From positions 70,903,669-70,967,668 of the forward strand of contig OY759261.1 in assembly GCA_963662155.1 (NCBI GenBank): a stretch of DNA of 64,000 bases. Direction: 5' to 3'. Below the pieces are notes generated by a model, which had not been told where the DNA came from, made no database searches, and was given only the letters and a program-made list of their open reading frames with translations. Below are positions 34,671 through 45,663 of the stretch, piece by piece. The position numbers and the translations under genes are program-made. Each line of letters begins with the position of its first letter. The first letter of the stretch is position 1. The DNA is from Lamellibrachia columna (lineage: Eukaryota > Annelida > Polychaeta > Sabellida > Siboglinidae).

Positions 34671-34788
34671 TCGATGACCAGTATTGATCCCTGCCTCACC
34701 CGGGACCTCAGGGCAAAAAGTAACAATAGCGTATATTGCATTATATGGCCCCTGGTCGTTTTATGTGTGATATTCCCCGAGGAAACCT

Positions 34789-35148
34789 AAAACACGCAAG
34801 CGCGCTCCCAACCACGTCAGCGCGCTCCCAATCACGTCAGCGCGCTCCCAACCACGTCAGCGCGCTCCCAACCACGTCAGCGCGCTCCCAATCACGTCAG
34901 CGCGCTCCCAATCACGTCAGCGCGCTCCCAACCACGTCAGCGCGCTCCCAACCACGTCAGCGCGCTCCCAACCACGTCAGCGCGCTCCCAATCACGTCAG
35001 CGCGCTCCCAACCACGTCAGCGCGCTCCCAACCACGTCAGCGCGCTCCCAACCACGTCAGCGCGCTCCCAACCACGTCAGCGCGCTCCCAACCACGTCAG
35101 CGCGCTCCCAACCACGTCAGCGCGCTCCCAACCACGTCAGCGCGCACG
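34789..35148. repeat. 20-bp minisatellite, about 17 copies
   Basis: Seventeen to eighteen nearly perfect copies of CGCGCTCCCAACCACGTCAG, with AATCACG variants. Open frames through it (SARSQPRQRAPNHV) are artefacts. Confidence 0.97.
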
Positions 35149-35645
35149 TCATAATTTCGTGCAACTTGCAATTTTATGACGCGTGCGTAGCGACGTCACT
35201 GACCGCCACTGTTGACGTAGTTATTGAGCATAGCCGTAACTTACGTACATCGTCATGGAAACGACACATAATCAGCGACGTCACGAAGGACAGACAACCT
35301 GATATTATATAGGCAACTGTTCACTTGGGCCATCGCCAGCTAGTCCACGTCGAGTCGAAAGAATATGAAGACCGCAGTATTACCTAACATGCATTGTGTG
35401 TGCATAACCACTGTGAAGATCATTAAACGCACACGCAGAGCAAACGGCGCGCCTGTCCACGTCACGAATACACGCATGTCACAACGTGGGTGGCTAATCT
35501 GTAGAAATAAGAACCTCTAACGCAAAATTAAAATGTAACGAAGACGACGCGCTCAGAATGTCAAATGACAGCCAGTTCTATAGATAAGCAACTCCATTAT
35601 TCATAAAGAATAACGCCTCAGCAAAGTGCGACTGTCATCGTTTGA
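35149..35645. other. Low-repeat intergenic stretch
   Basis: CpG-retaining sequence with several GACGTCAC and ACGTCACG motifs (35190-35280, 35455-35465) resembling CRE-like sites. No gene recognised. Confidence 0.35.
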
Positions 35646-35649
35646 TACA

Positions 35650-35935
35650 GCATGTCACTGCGTTCATGTCTCGTGTAACTACGTTGATGTCTCATGTCAC
35701 TGCGTTCATGCCCCATGTAATTGCGTTCACATTTCATGTCACTGCATTCAAGTCTCATGTCACTGTGTGCATATCTCGTGTCACTGCGGTCACGTCTAAT
35801 GTCACTGCGTTCACATATCATAAAATTGTGTTCATGTTTCATATCACTGCATGCATGTCTGGTGTCACTACGTTCATGCCGCATGTCACTGCGTTCATGT
35901 CACATATCACTGCGTTCATGTCTCGTGTCACTCCT
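35650..35935. repeat. Degenerate ~24-bp minisatellite, about 12 copies
   Basis: Diverged units of the type CATGTCTCATGTCACTGCGT + TCA. The right end lies against the CR1 relic that follows. Confidence 0.9.
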
Positions 35936-36125
35936 CTGTGACAATGAGTACATTCTAACATATAATCTACACAATGTTCCTTCACTGATGTCTCCTCTAG
36001 TTCTTCTAAGTTCCCTAGGTGAAAAAAAAACATATTTCTATCAATATTTTCATAAACATTTAATCTCTTAAAAATTTCTATTTGACATCCTCTTAATCTC
36101 CTTTGCATAACTGTGCACAACAAAC
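35932..36125 (-). pseudogene. CR1-type LINE fragment (RT C-terminus)
   Basis: On the minus strand RRLRGCQIEIFKRLNVYENI, DRNMFF and TSVKEHCVDYM align with RRLRGDQIEVFKIVNGYEDV, DRNMFF and ALVKEQCRLDM of the 11.6-14.9 kb element. No 3' UTR is left; the fragment ends where the 24-bp array begins. Confidence 0.82.
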
Positions 36126-36510
36126 TTTACATAACACCATAAGCCCCCCATCCACACTCCCGTGTAATGGTAGAAATACCAGCAAGGGAGGCGGTGTTAC
36201 ATATTATACTGTTCTATTCTCGCCCCGGCAACGATTCAACGCAGCGCCAACGCATTTGTGACGTCATCAAATCACGCAGCAATATTCCTCGACAACAACG
36301 CTCCCACTGTGTGCCCCGTCGCGACACGGTGCCTAGAGCAAACTAGTGTCGCTTTGCTCGTAAGAATGAGACTTTTGCAATCACGTATAGTTGTTATCGT
36401 AGTGTAGTCGAGCGTACGAGTAAGCAAGTGGCTCGTTAGCATGTCATTACATGAAATTTAGGCCAAACAAAAATATGTTTCGCTGCGGTAAGCCGTAGAC
36501 AGTGTAAGTA
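36126..36510. other. Unique intergenic stretch
   Basis: No gene recognised; moderate CpG content around 36220-36360. Confidence 0.4.
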
Positions 36511-36511
36511 T

Positions 36512-36599
36512 TAGGTGACTAGTTCTGAAGGATTAATTGCAACCGGAAGTGGTTCAGACACATGGGGCCCGGAATTAATCCTTCAGAACTAGTCACCTA
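36512..36599. mobile_element. 88-bp miniature inverted-repeat element flanked by TA
   Basis: Perfect 27-nt inverted arms (TAGGTGACTAGTTCTGAAGG... and ...CCTTCAGAACTAGTCACCTA) around a 34-bp GC-rich loop. Taking TA as the duplicated target leaves 25-bp terminal inverted repeats beginning GGTGACTAG, fitting a Tc1/mariner-type MITE. The perfect arms suggest youth or conversion. Confidence 0.82.
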
Positions 36600-36713
36600 C
36601 TACTCGTGTACATTTTTTTTCGCACCAAACATAATTTTAATCGCGATAATCGGACGAACGCTATAGAACTAGTTAACAATCCAAATACGCTAATTCCACA
36701 ATTTAACGAGTTT

Positions 36714-38168
36714 GCACTCCAAGGCAACATACCCTAGGATCTAGAAGACAAGTGGACACTCCAAGGCAACATACTCTAGGATCTAGAAGACAAGTGGACA
36801 CTCCAAGGCAACATATACTCTAGGGTCTAGAAGACAAGTGGACACTCCAAGGCAACATATACTCTAGGATCTAGAAGACAAGTGGACACTCCAAGGCAAC
36901 ATACTCTAGGATCTAGAAGACAAGTGGACACTCCAAGGCAACATACTCTAGGATCTAGAAGACAAGTGGACACTCCAAGGCAACATATACTCTAGGGTCT
37001 AGAAGACAAGTGGACACTCCGTGTGTGATTGGGTGCATGAGTGTATGTTTGTGCTAACGCCACAACACTACAAATTCCTTGTACTTGCTACTTGGTAATA
37101 AAACGTATCTTATCTTATCTTATCTTATCTTAACATATACTCTAGGGTCTAGAAGACAAGTGGACACTCCAAGGCAACATATACTCTAGGATCTAGAAGA
37201 CAAGTGGACACTCCAAGGCAACATATACTCTAGGATCTAGAAGACAAGTGGACACTCCAAGGCAACATATACTCTAGGATCTAGAAGACAAGTGGACACT
37301 CCAAGGCAACATACTCTAGGATCTAGAAGACAAGTGGACACTCCAAGGCAACACATACTCTAGGGTCTAGAAGACAAGTGGACACTCCAAGGCAACATAT
37401 ACTCTAGGATCTAGAAGACAAGTGGACACTCCAAGGCAACATACTCTAGGATCTAGAAGACAAGTGGACACTCCAAGGCATCATATACTCTAGGATCTAG
37501 ATGACAAGTGGACACTCCAAGGCAACATATACTCTAGGGTCTAGAAGACAAGTGGACACTCCAAGGCAACATATACTCTAGGATCTAGAAGAGAAGTGGA
37601 CACTCCAAGGCAACATATACTCTAGGGTCTAGAAGACAAGTGGACACTCCAAGGCAACATATACTCTAGGATCTAGAAGACAAGTGGACACTCCAAGGCA
37701 ACATATACTCTAGGATCTAGAAGACAAGTGGACACTCCAAGGCAACATATACTCTAGTATCTAGAAGACAAATGGACACTCCAAGGCAACATATACTCTA
37801 GGATCTAGAAGACAAGTGGACACTCCAAGGCAACATACTCTAGGATCTAGAAGACAAGTGGACACTCCAAGGCAACATACTCTAGGATCTAGAAGACAAG
37901 TGGACACTCCAAGGCAACATATACTCTAGGGTCTAGAAGACAAGTGGACACTCCAAGGCAACATATACTCTAGGATCTAGAAGACAAGTGGACACTCCAA
38001 GGCAACATATACTTTAGGATCTAGAAGACAAGTGGACACTCCAAGGCAACATATACTCTAGGATCTAGAAGACAAGTGGACACTCCAAGGCAACATACTC
38101 TAGGATCTAGAAGACAAGTGGACACTCCAAGGCAACATATACTCTAGGATCTAGATGACAAGTGGACA
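36714..38168. repeat. 42-44 bp minisatellite, about 32 copies, interrupted once
   Basis: Units of CACTCCAAGGCAACATATAC + TCTAGGATCTAGAAGACAAGTGGA. Two length classes differ by an AT dinucleotide (ACATATACTC / ACATACTC), and GGATC/GGGTC is two-state. The array is broken at 37019-37131 by an unrelated insert. Its right end abuts a CR1 tail relic. Confidence 0.96.
37019..37131 (+). mobile_element. Short retroelement-tail-like insertion inside the 44-bp array
   Basis: About 113 bp unrelated to the array (GTGTGTGATTGGGTGCATGA ... ACTTGGTAATAAAACGTATC), ending in four TATCT repeats. A body with AATAAAA followed by a short tandem repeat looks like a 5'-truncated LINE or SINE 3' end. Array sequence resumes at ACATATACTC with about six bases (AAGGCA) of the interrupted unit missing. 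Confidence 0.6.
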
Positions 38169-38171
38169 TCA

Positions 38172-38330
38172 AGGATGCATGCCATTGAGTAATAGAGAGT
38201 CCAGCAATTGGTCATTCCTGTTCGTTTTCACTGTACCCCAGCGTTACCTGATAGCTGGCAAATATTTATTTTTAAACACACTCGCATTGCAACCATTAAC
38301 ACAGTCATTAGCCAATTTGTTCATTATATT
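38172..38330 (-). pseudogene. CR1-type LINE 3' tail relic
   Basis: On the minus strand MNKLANDCVNGCNASVFKNK corresponds to WNKLPNDCVNASSVNMFKNR of the main CR1 copy. It is followed by a tail with TTGCTGGACTCTC and CAATGGC, matching TTGTTGGACTCTC and CAATGGC. The fragment touches the 44-bp array. Confidence 0.75.
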
Positions 38331-38507
38331 ACCGTCAGCGCGTGTAGCTACTCAGGGATGCTAGGAAATATATACTCATATTAAAGATGCATTAACACTG
38401 ACTACTGCAAATATCAAATAAATGATATCCAGTCAACACGAGGTTTATGAAGTTTGAGGGAGAGAGTTAATTTATAGGGTTATGCACGGTACAAAAGGCG
38501 AGGGAAA

Positions 38508-38710
38508 TACAAACAATGCCTGCTAATACAAACAATGCCTGCTAATACAAACAATGCCTGCTAATACAAACAATGCCTGCTAATACAAACAATGCCTGCT
38601 AATACAACAAATGCCTGCTAATCCCCACAACAAATTACCGCAATCCTATTTGTTATATAAATTACAGTAATCCTATTTGTTATTTAAATTACCGTAATCC
38701 TATTTGTTAT
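38508..38710. repeat. 19-bp tandem repeat (6 copies) followed by ~29-bp repeat (3 copies)
   Basis: CAATGCCTGCTAATACAAA units, then ATTACAGTAATCCTATTTGT units. Confidence 0.92.
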
Positions 38711-39222
38711 TGTTGTCAAGCACCAACCATAATATTAACCTTTTATTGTCTTTATTCTGAAATCGTCGTTCCACTGAAAATGTTTGAAAACATAAATCGA
38801 CTGAAACCTTACTACTTGATAATTACAAAGACACTCGCGCGGGATATGCCCCCCTCCACATTAGCAATACTGTTCGTGGTTTGTACTTGTGCGCACGAAC
38901 ACCAGCGGGCAATGTAATCACATTAACAACACTCCAGAATCCATTCTAGCCATACTATTGATCTCATAATCCGCTTATCCGGATCAGTACGCCTGAGACG
39001 ATTAGAAAACGTTAAAGCCGGAAGGACCATTTATAAAATCCTATTACATTAATTTTTGTAGAAAAACATTCCGATCACTGTGGAAATTATATCAGGTATA
39101 CTGTCTGGCGCTTGATTCACAAAGTGATGTTTATCTTCCACGCGAACAAATATGAGTCAAGTCTCGCCGTAATGCTAATTACTACCTTACCAAAGCCAAT
39201 TATTGGACAACCGAATCACGTT
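38711..39222. other. Unique intergenic stretch
   Basis: No gene or repeat family recognised before the (GT)n tract. Confidence 0.45.
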
Positions 39223-39223
39223 T

Positions 39224-39416
<193 letters not shown>

Positions 39417-39674
39417 TTGTGCACGGGTGTGCGTGCTGCGTGTATAACCCGCCTCCCCCCCCCGCTGAAACGCCACAGCATAACGACTCTCGCTGGAAAT
39501 TTCCGTTTGAAATGCGCTGGCTTATACTTTTAAAGACTATGCAACCTGTTCTATTATAATTTGTACAATTATGCAACATAACAACATCGTATTGCTTGAC
39601 ACACGTTATTTACTTATTGAATTGATCTCCTCTTTATTCCTGAAGTCCGGGGAGAGACTGGCATAGATACCACC

Positions 39675-39800
39675 CACCACCACCCACCACCACCCACCAC
39701 CATCCTCCTCCATCAACCAACCCCCACCACCCTCCACCACCCACCGTCTCCCACCCCACCCATCGCTCTCGTTCCCCACCCCACCGCCTCCCACTGAACA
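39675..39800. repeat. CCACCA-rich pyrimidine/CAC tract
   Basis: About 125 bp built from CACCACCCACCAC and CCACCCTCC units; the complementary strand is GGTGG-rich. Confidence 0.88.
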
Positions 39801-41215
39801 CAACCGATGATAAACTTTGAAACACTGCCTGTCTATTCCAATCAACCTTATTATTATATAACAATATATACTCTTATTGTGTACATTCAATGAATTACTG
39901 TGTAGAGAAAGCTTATCAGACTAAAACAAACTAAAACGAAATAGTATTTGAAGGATTTCGTTGACCGCTCTACAGGGATACGTTGTTCCATATTCAGATC
40001 AATCAACGCTACCAACACAGACTCAATGCATTTCCTGGAGAGCAAATTGCCTGTTTTGTAGTACGTCTGCCACGTAAGCGAAACCAACCACTAACGACCC
40101 AGTTACGTGCCGCTGACGTAAGCCACAATGTTTAAAGCCATCGCCGTGAAACACAAGCCTGCATGAGTTGCCGAGAGCCAAACGCCAACAGCACCGGTCC
40201 AAGGTGCGAACAAATCCTACCAAGTTTTAAGTGTCCGAGGCCAACTTCCGTTGCCGCGGCATTAATATCCGTCAGCACACGCGCCTGTTTCCGGCATGAT
40301 ATCAGCACGGTGGAGATTAAAGGTGCGAAGTACAGCGAGGGTCGAACGCAGACTTTTACACACACGGTAGCCATAGAACATGTTTAATATTTGGCCACTT
40401 GTGACTTGTCAGCAGTTTAAACACACACATTTAAATCGGATCGTTTTTATCGCAAAATCATGTTACTACGGTACAACCTATATATCTTGTAATGCATCTT
40501 GACCGTCCAAACGTGTTTTAATGAATCTCGATGTCATCTTGAATGTTTTGCCTCGAATATCATGTTTACATTGCAGACTGAACGGAAACAGAAAGCGGTT
40601 AAATACAATAGACTGCACGTTTCTACAGTCACTCTATGTTAGAAAAAACGTCCTATAGCAGAGCCGAACATCAACGTACTCTGACGCTAGCACTAATATA
40701 CACTTAGTACACTAACCACGCGCGTCAGTTAAGTTGTTTTCGTATTTGTTCACGATAGCACAGCTGCTATCAGCGACAGTTCAACACAGAACCGGTTTAA
40801 CCCATTTGTTATCAAACGAAAATGTAAAAATACAACACTTAAAAGGAAATCCATTATTCCAGTCATTAAACAATGTTGGCTCTGTAGATCTATTTTGCCT
40901 TTACCGTACCGTACACACACTGCATAAAAACCGCCAAACAATATATCTCCAGTTGTTGTCAGAGTTTTTCCGCTCACCAGACGCGTCAGTGAAGACGTTA
41001 TGCTGAGTTTACGCGGACAAGCAATTTAATTTTTAACGTGCGCGTTGATAAAAAAACGTTTGTTGAACGTATACAAGGGTGCTTGTTCAATCATTTACAG
41101 ACACTCGTACGTTTTTGTGATGTTTGCAACAGTGCACTCTTTCGTCTGTGTGTCATATAATAAAACAGAAGATTGCTTTGAAACACAAATCCATTTCACC
41201 ATTCGATACTTCCGG
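39801..41215. other. Intergenic stretch with fold-back-family fragment
   Basis: No gene recognised. The segment about 40455-40600 (GCATCTTGACCGTCCAAACG, TGCCTCGAATATCATGTTTA) is related to both arms of the fold-back element at 44950-45470. Short frames elsewhere (40163-40387, 40734-41006) match nothing I know. Confidence 0.5.
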
Positions 41216-41224
41216 GTTACGTTT

Positions 41225-41670
41225 GTGAAGATAATTGCATAACGCATTACTTACGTCATCACTTACGTCATCACATACGTCACCAACGAATGATTCCCGG
41301 GTCGGACGTATCCGCTCGATACGTTGGAAATGGGGGAATTTTGCCTGCACAATGCCCGCCACAGACCACATTTAGGATCCGTTCCTATGGGAAAGTGAAG
41401 ACTGCGCGTGATGAGTGTATTTTTTCCGAGCACTTTCACATCGGATACGTTAGACAAGTTTATGTTTTAAGTACTACTGCATTAGATATTTCTTTTCATG
41501 GCAATGAACAGACGCTGGCCGCTCGCGTATCATTACACTGACTATTCTGCAGAACGTATCATTACACTGACTATTCTGCAGAACGCACCAACATTTCAAA
41601 AGTCACCGATTCCAAAAGTCACCGGACTGGGTCAACATTGAGGGGTATCAGCTCATTTAGCTTCCTGTGC
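41225..41670 (+). mobile_element. Decayed dispersed element F3, copy 1 (weak THAP-like motif)
   Basis: Homologous to 62095-62325. Shared are ATCCGT, TGGGAAA.G, a GATGAGTGTATTTTTTCCGA / GATTGAATTTATTCCGCGCA block, CACTTT.CATCGGA, ATGGCAATGAACA, CGCGTATCA, ACCAACATTTC and GGGTATCAGCT. One frame reads ARDECIFSEHFHIGY here. Cys-x-x-Ser-Glu-His-Phe resembles the end of a THAP zinc finger, as in P-element-type transposases, but no full domain is visible. A 29-bp duplication (ATTACACTGACTATTCTGCA) lies at 41527-41586. F1 copy C begins right after it. Confidence 0.4.
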
Positions 41671-41671
41671 G

Positions 41672-42071
41672 TTAAAGGTTCCTTCTCGATTCGATTGTTT
41701 GCTAGTTTCATTTCAAATTCATTTATTTGGTCAAACATTAAGTGAAGTGAAAATGGAAACGCTGAAAACTCATGAATTTCACCCTTGGTGAAATTTCGTA
41801 ACTTTGTCATGTGATCGGCGAGAGGATGGACGTCACGTCACGCTCACGATAAGCAATAGCCACATAAAGTGTTTACCATTTTGGATATGTACTATTTTGA
41901 GTCTTACCAGATCTAACGACTAAAGTCAATTTCTTCGATGATTCGAAAAAAAAGGCATTTTTTATATTAAATCGACTGCAAAATGTTACATAAACTATTC
42001 ACACACTACACAATTGGACAGCAACGAACCGGATTTACGATAGGATAAATCAGTTGAGGTGGAGTTTTAAT
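41672..42071 (+). mobile_element. Dispersed element F1, copy C (unexpanded)
   Basis: Starts TTAAAGGTTCCTTCTCGATT and ends GAGGTGGAGTTTTAAT. It shares TTTGCTAGTTTCATTTC, AAGTGAAGTGAAAAT, CTTTGTCATGTGATCGGCGA, CCAGATCTAACGACTAAAGT and CTATTCACACACTACAC with the other copies. At about 400 bp it has neither the 26-bp nor the 60-bp array: the first segment is deleted and the second is single. It represents the unamplified state. Confidence 0.8.
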
Positions 42072-42320
42072 AAAGGATGAATGTGCTGTGCTGCAAAATA
42101 AAAAAATCGCTGGGACACATTTTCCATAAATTCAAAGAAACTTTATAATGACCGTCTGTAGGAAAATCAATTGTGGTCTAAATGAACAGATCACATAGGA
42201 CAGCGATGTACGTTTATTTCATATACATTCCCCATGTAGAGTCATACTGCCAATCTGCAAAACTAGCAGTTGAAACGCTTCATTTGATGAGACCGTCTCC
42301 ATATTGTCCAGTGGAATAAA

Positions 42321-42327
<7 letters not shown>

Positions 42328-42406
<79 letters not shown>

Positions 42407-42448
42407 TTTACACACACGCACGCACGCACGCACGCATAAACACACGCA

Positions 42449-42480
<32 letters not shown>

Positions 42481-42505
42481 CACACACACGCACACACAAA
42501 ACAAT
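42328..42505. repeat. (TA)n then (CACG)n/(CA)n compound microsatellite
   Basis: About 78 bp of TA, then CACGCACG and CACACA tracts to about 42500. Confidence 0.97.
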
Positions 42506-42659
42506 GGGTAAATAATCTTTAATGGATCTTTTTGTTACAATGAAAACCAAGAGAGTAAATTTTTCACGAGGAAGGCCATTTTTCCGCAGTGAAAAACGCA
42601 CCGGGGAGTAGTCCATTACCACGGGGGTCCAACTACAATCTCACGACGGAAAAAACCAA

Positions 42660-43040
42660 ACAAACCGCAGACAGCGATTTTGGACACGGTCCCTAACAGC
42701 GACTGATCGGCGTGGCGCAGAGAAGTATCAATTGCGTCGGCGGCATGTAAACAATTGCGCGTATACCGCAGCCAGGCCGCAAGACAAAGTGCACGGCTAA
42801 CATAAGCGAGGGGGGAGGGGGTGTGTGGCGTAAACAGCCGACATTAGCGACAATAATTGGCGGGTGTCGGGTCCCTGGGCGCCACCATAAATCACGACTC
42901 AGGCGGCGGCGGCGCTCCCATCATGCGCTGCGCCATCTTGTTTTCGCGTCATTAATACCACAGCAAGCGGCGCGTCAACGACTGTTACGTAAACACGTCT
43001 GATGGCTCTCACAGTCTCAGAGCAGAGTCGCCGTTCAGCC
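42660..43040. promoter_or_regulatory. CpG-rich island with AAGATGGCGC motif (candidate minus-strand promoter)
   Basis: A low-repeat, GC- and CpG-rich block (GGCGGCGGCGGCGCTCCCAT). On the minus strand, near 42945, it reads ACAAGATGGCGCAGCGCATG, matching the CAAGATGGC core bound by YY1 at many animal transcription starts. The ATG within it opens a short frame (MAQRMMGAPPPPES, then stop). This could be a promoter or 5' exon of an unannotated transcript; it is inference only. Confidence 0.28.
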
Positions 43041-43139
43041 GGAGATGGTGGGGATACTATTTCCAATTAATAAAACCTTAGGGGCTATGTTAATAAAAAA
43101 CATCTCAATAATTCAATTTCTGTATACGACTGACCTCAC

Positions 43140-43600
43140 CCATACACTCCTATCGAAAATAAAATGAGGAAATGTGGAGTCACTGTACACGCATTACCAA
43201 TGCATTCACGACAGAGCCGATTGTTGCCAAATTTCAACCGGGAATAAAACTAAAAAATGTAGCTTTCCGATGTTTTCTGTGATAAGGGAACTCTTAACCC
43301 ACCCCCAATCATGTTTTAATATTTTATTTTTTATTTATAAAAACCCCTATCATCACCCCTGCACCCAAAAACAAATTGAAACGTAGGGACCCTGTACCAT
43401 AGAGTGCACTGTACATGTATTGTCAATGCATTCAATAGAAAGCCGATTGTTGACAACTTTCAACCGGAAAAAAAACTCTAAATAAAAAATATAGCTTTCC
43501 AATGTTTTTTTTTGATAATCCTAGTTGAACCTTAACCTACCCTTCCACACAATTTTTTTGGAATATTGATATTTTTTTCTATTAAAACAAAAAACCTATC
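43140..43600. repeat. Two diverged direct copies of a ~170-bp dispersed repeat
   Basis: The segments 43165-43310 and 43395-43540 align: CACTGTACA...TATTG/CATTACCAATGCATTCA, AGCCGATTGTTG, CAA.TTTCAACCGG and ATGTAGCTTTCCGATGTTTT / ATATAGCTTTCCAATGTTTT. A third, shorter relative is at about 63060-63180 (CACTGCATGTTCACGTATTG). Nature unknown; no coding content. Confidence 0.65.
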
Positions 43601-43830
43601 CGTGTAAAAAAAACATTCGGATGTTGTGTGAAAACAACGTAGCTAAGTTGATTAACATATCGATTATGCACTCGTATTTTGCCGAGCCCCATGCACGTTC
43701 TGACCGCACTGCTGTGTTTTGTCTTACGTGTTGCGGTGTTCTGTCTCACGTGTTGTTGTGTTTTGTCTTACGTGTTGTTGTGTTTTGTCTTACGATTGTT
43801 GTTGTTGCGTTTTCTAAAAGGTGAAAGTAA

Positions 43831-44516
43831 GTTTTGTATAGCGCTGGTCGTTCAAAGCTTTGCACTTCACCCCCTGGCAGACCTGTTCCTTTACACTTCA
43901 CCCCTGGCAGACCTGTTCCTTTACACTTCACCCCTGGCAGACCTGTTCCTTTACACTTCACCCCTGGCAGACCTGTTCCTTTACACTTCACCCCTGGCAG
44001 ACCTGTTCCTTTACACTTCACCCCTGGCAGACCTGTTCCTTTACACTTCACCCCTGGCAGACCTGTTCCTTTACACTTCACCCCTGGCAGACCTGTTCCT
44101 TTACACTTCACCCCTGGCAGACCTGTTCCTTTACACTTCACCCCTGGCAGACATGTTCCTTTACACTTCACCCCTGGCAGACCTGTTCCTTTACACTTCA
44201 CCCCTGGCAGACCTGTTCCTTTACACTTCACCCCTGGCAGACCTGTTCCTTTACACTTCACCCCTGGCAGACCTGTTCATCCAAACACCAACTCGACTTC
44301 TGGGGGAAGCATTAAGCAACGTCGCAATTTTTGCGCGTGAACGACTCATTAATGCATGTCCACTATTGTCTCTAATCATGATACTCATTTATTGCTGGGT
44401 GAACTGGAGCCACGTGGAGTGGACGCAGTCGCCGAAGTTTTTAACGGTAGCAAGGAGGCTTTGAGTCCAGTTCTCGAACAAGAGTCCGCTCGTCTAACCG
44501 CAGAGCCACACGAACA
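43831..44516 (-). mobile_element. tRNA-derived SINE, type S1, expanded by 30-bp array
   Basis: Homologous to 32515-32827: CAAACACCAACTCGACTTCT, GCAATT.TTGCGCG and GGTGAACTGGAGCC. On the minus strand the decayed head reads GTGGCTCTGCGGTTAGACGA (box A) and CTTGTTCGAGAAC (box B). The 3' end reads CCAGCGCTATACAAAAC, again L2-like. The CTTCACCCCTGGCAGACCTG segment, single in the 32.5-kb copy, is repeated 14 times, roughly doubling the element. Confidence 0.85.
43861..44280. repeat. 30-bp minisatellite, 14 copies, inside a SINE
   Basis: Fourteen nearly perfect 30-bp units (ACTTCACCCCTGGCAGACCT...). Only the outer units and one internal base (ACATGTT near 44151) differ. The unit is a multiple of 3, so frames on both strands stay open. 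Confidence 0.98.
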
Positions 44517-44571
44517 CACTACAGAACTTTACGCAGTGCGCTAAAAATAGCGAACATACATAGCGCCACTT

Positions 44572-44680
44572 TATTTTGTTCATCTCATGTGACCAGGTAT
44601 AGATTGAGGGAGATTATCCCTGCCCCAAGGCAGCCTGTCCCAGGAGAAAGACCACTGCGGCAACCGCAGTACGACACTAC
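44572..44680 (+). mobile_element. Possible S2 SINE tail fragment
   Basis: TTTTGTTCATCTCATGTGAC ... GCAGCCTGTCCCAGGAGAAA ... GACCACTGCGG resembles TTTTGTTCGTCTCATTAGGT ... AACCTGTCCTGGACTC ... AGTAGTGG of the 28.7-kb SINE. The match is partial and could be chance. Confidence 0.3.
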
Positions 44681-44949
44681 GACACTACACGGGGAATCAA
44701 AACTCTCCGAAGAGAGATGCTTTAATTAATAGAGGAAGAAACATTTGTTTTCATAATCCATCGCTGTAACACAGTTGGGGACGCAGAGAGTTTGATCAAT
44801 TGCCGCGGCATCACTGAGCTTAGCCTACGCTATCAGAAGTTATTCCCCAGAACTCAGCGTCATCTGTCAAGATTTGTCCGCGTCAGCGGCTCTGATTGAC
44901 AAGGAATGACAACTCTCAAAGATACATAGTCTGATGGTTGTTATTGTAA

Positions 44950-45470
44950 ACTGTTATATAGCATAAACTATGTGTGTTCTAGCATCTTGAACGCTCAAAT
45001 GAGTCTTAATGAACCACAGTGTGTTAAGATAATTTGATCAATATGAATGTTTCGACCCGAATATCGCATTTACATTGCATGCTGAACAGCAAGGTCGATA
45101 TTTGTAAACAGATAACGGTCAAATTATATTTAATTCAAGCACATTTGGGTAGCCAAAATATCTACCTATAGATAAACCTCTGTTGTTTACACTATAAAAC
45201 ATGATTTGCCAATAACAACAATCAGGCTATGTACCTTGATCGCCAAAATGTGTTTACCGAAACACATCATTAAAATATAATTTGACCACAATCTCTGTTT
45301 ATGAATATAATATATTAACGTTCAATGTAAGCATGATATTCGGGGCGAACATTCAAATTAAACATGTAACGGTCAAATTGTGTTAACAAATTGTCGTTAA
45401 TTAAAACACGTTTGGGCGGTCATGATACTAGAACGTACGTAGTTTATTCTGCATAACATGATTTTACGCT
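44950..45470. mobile_element. Fold-back element with long imperfect inverted repeats
   Basis: The left arm (TGTGTTCTAGCATCTTGAAC, GAATGTTTCGACCCGAATAT, CGGTCAAATTATATTTAATT) pairs with the right arm read backwards (ACGTTCTAGTATCATGACCG, GAATGTTCGCCCCGAATATC, TGGTCAAATTATATTTTAAT). The arms are about 200 bp with scattered mismatches and a short central spacer. A third related fragment is at 40455-40600. It looks like a non-autonomous fold-back DNA element without coding capacity. Confidence 0.72.
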
Positions 45471-45663
45471 TAGAACGATCACGTTTTGAACCTTTAAATT
45501 GCAAAAATACAAAACCCGTATTTCGAGAATACCGATCAAAGCACATTGTCGAGCTACAGAAGAGACGACATGTTAACGGGGCGGACAGACCAGCCATGCA
45601 GTGTTTGTCGACCACCCCCGCTTCCGCACCCGTTATCCGTCAAATTCGAATCAAGTGAAATCT

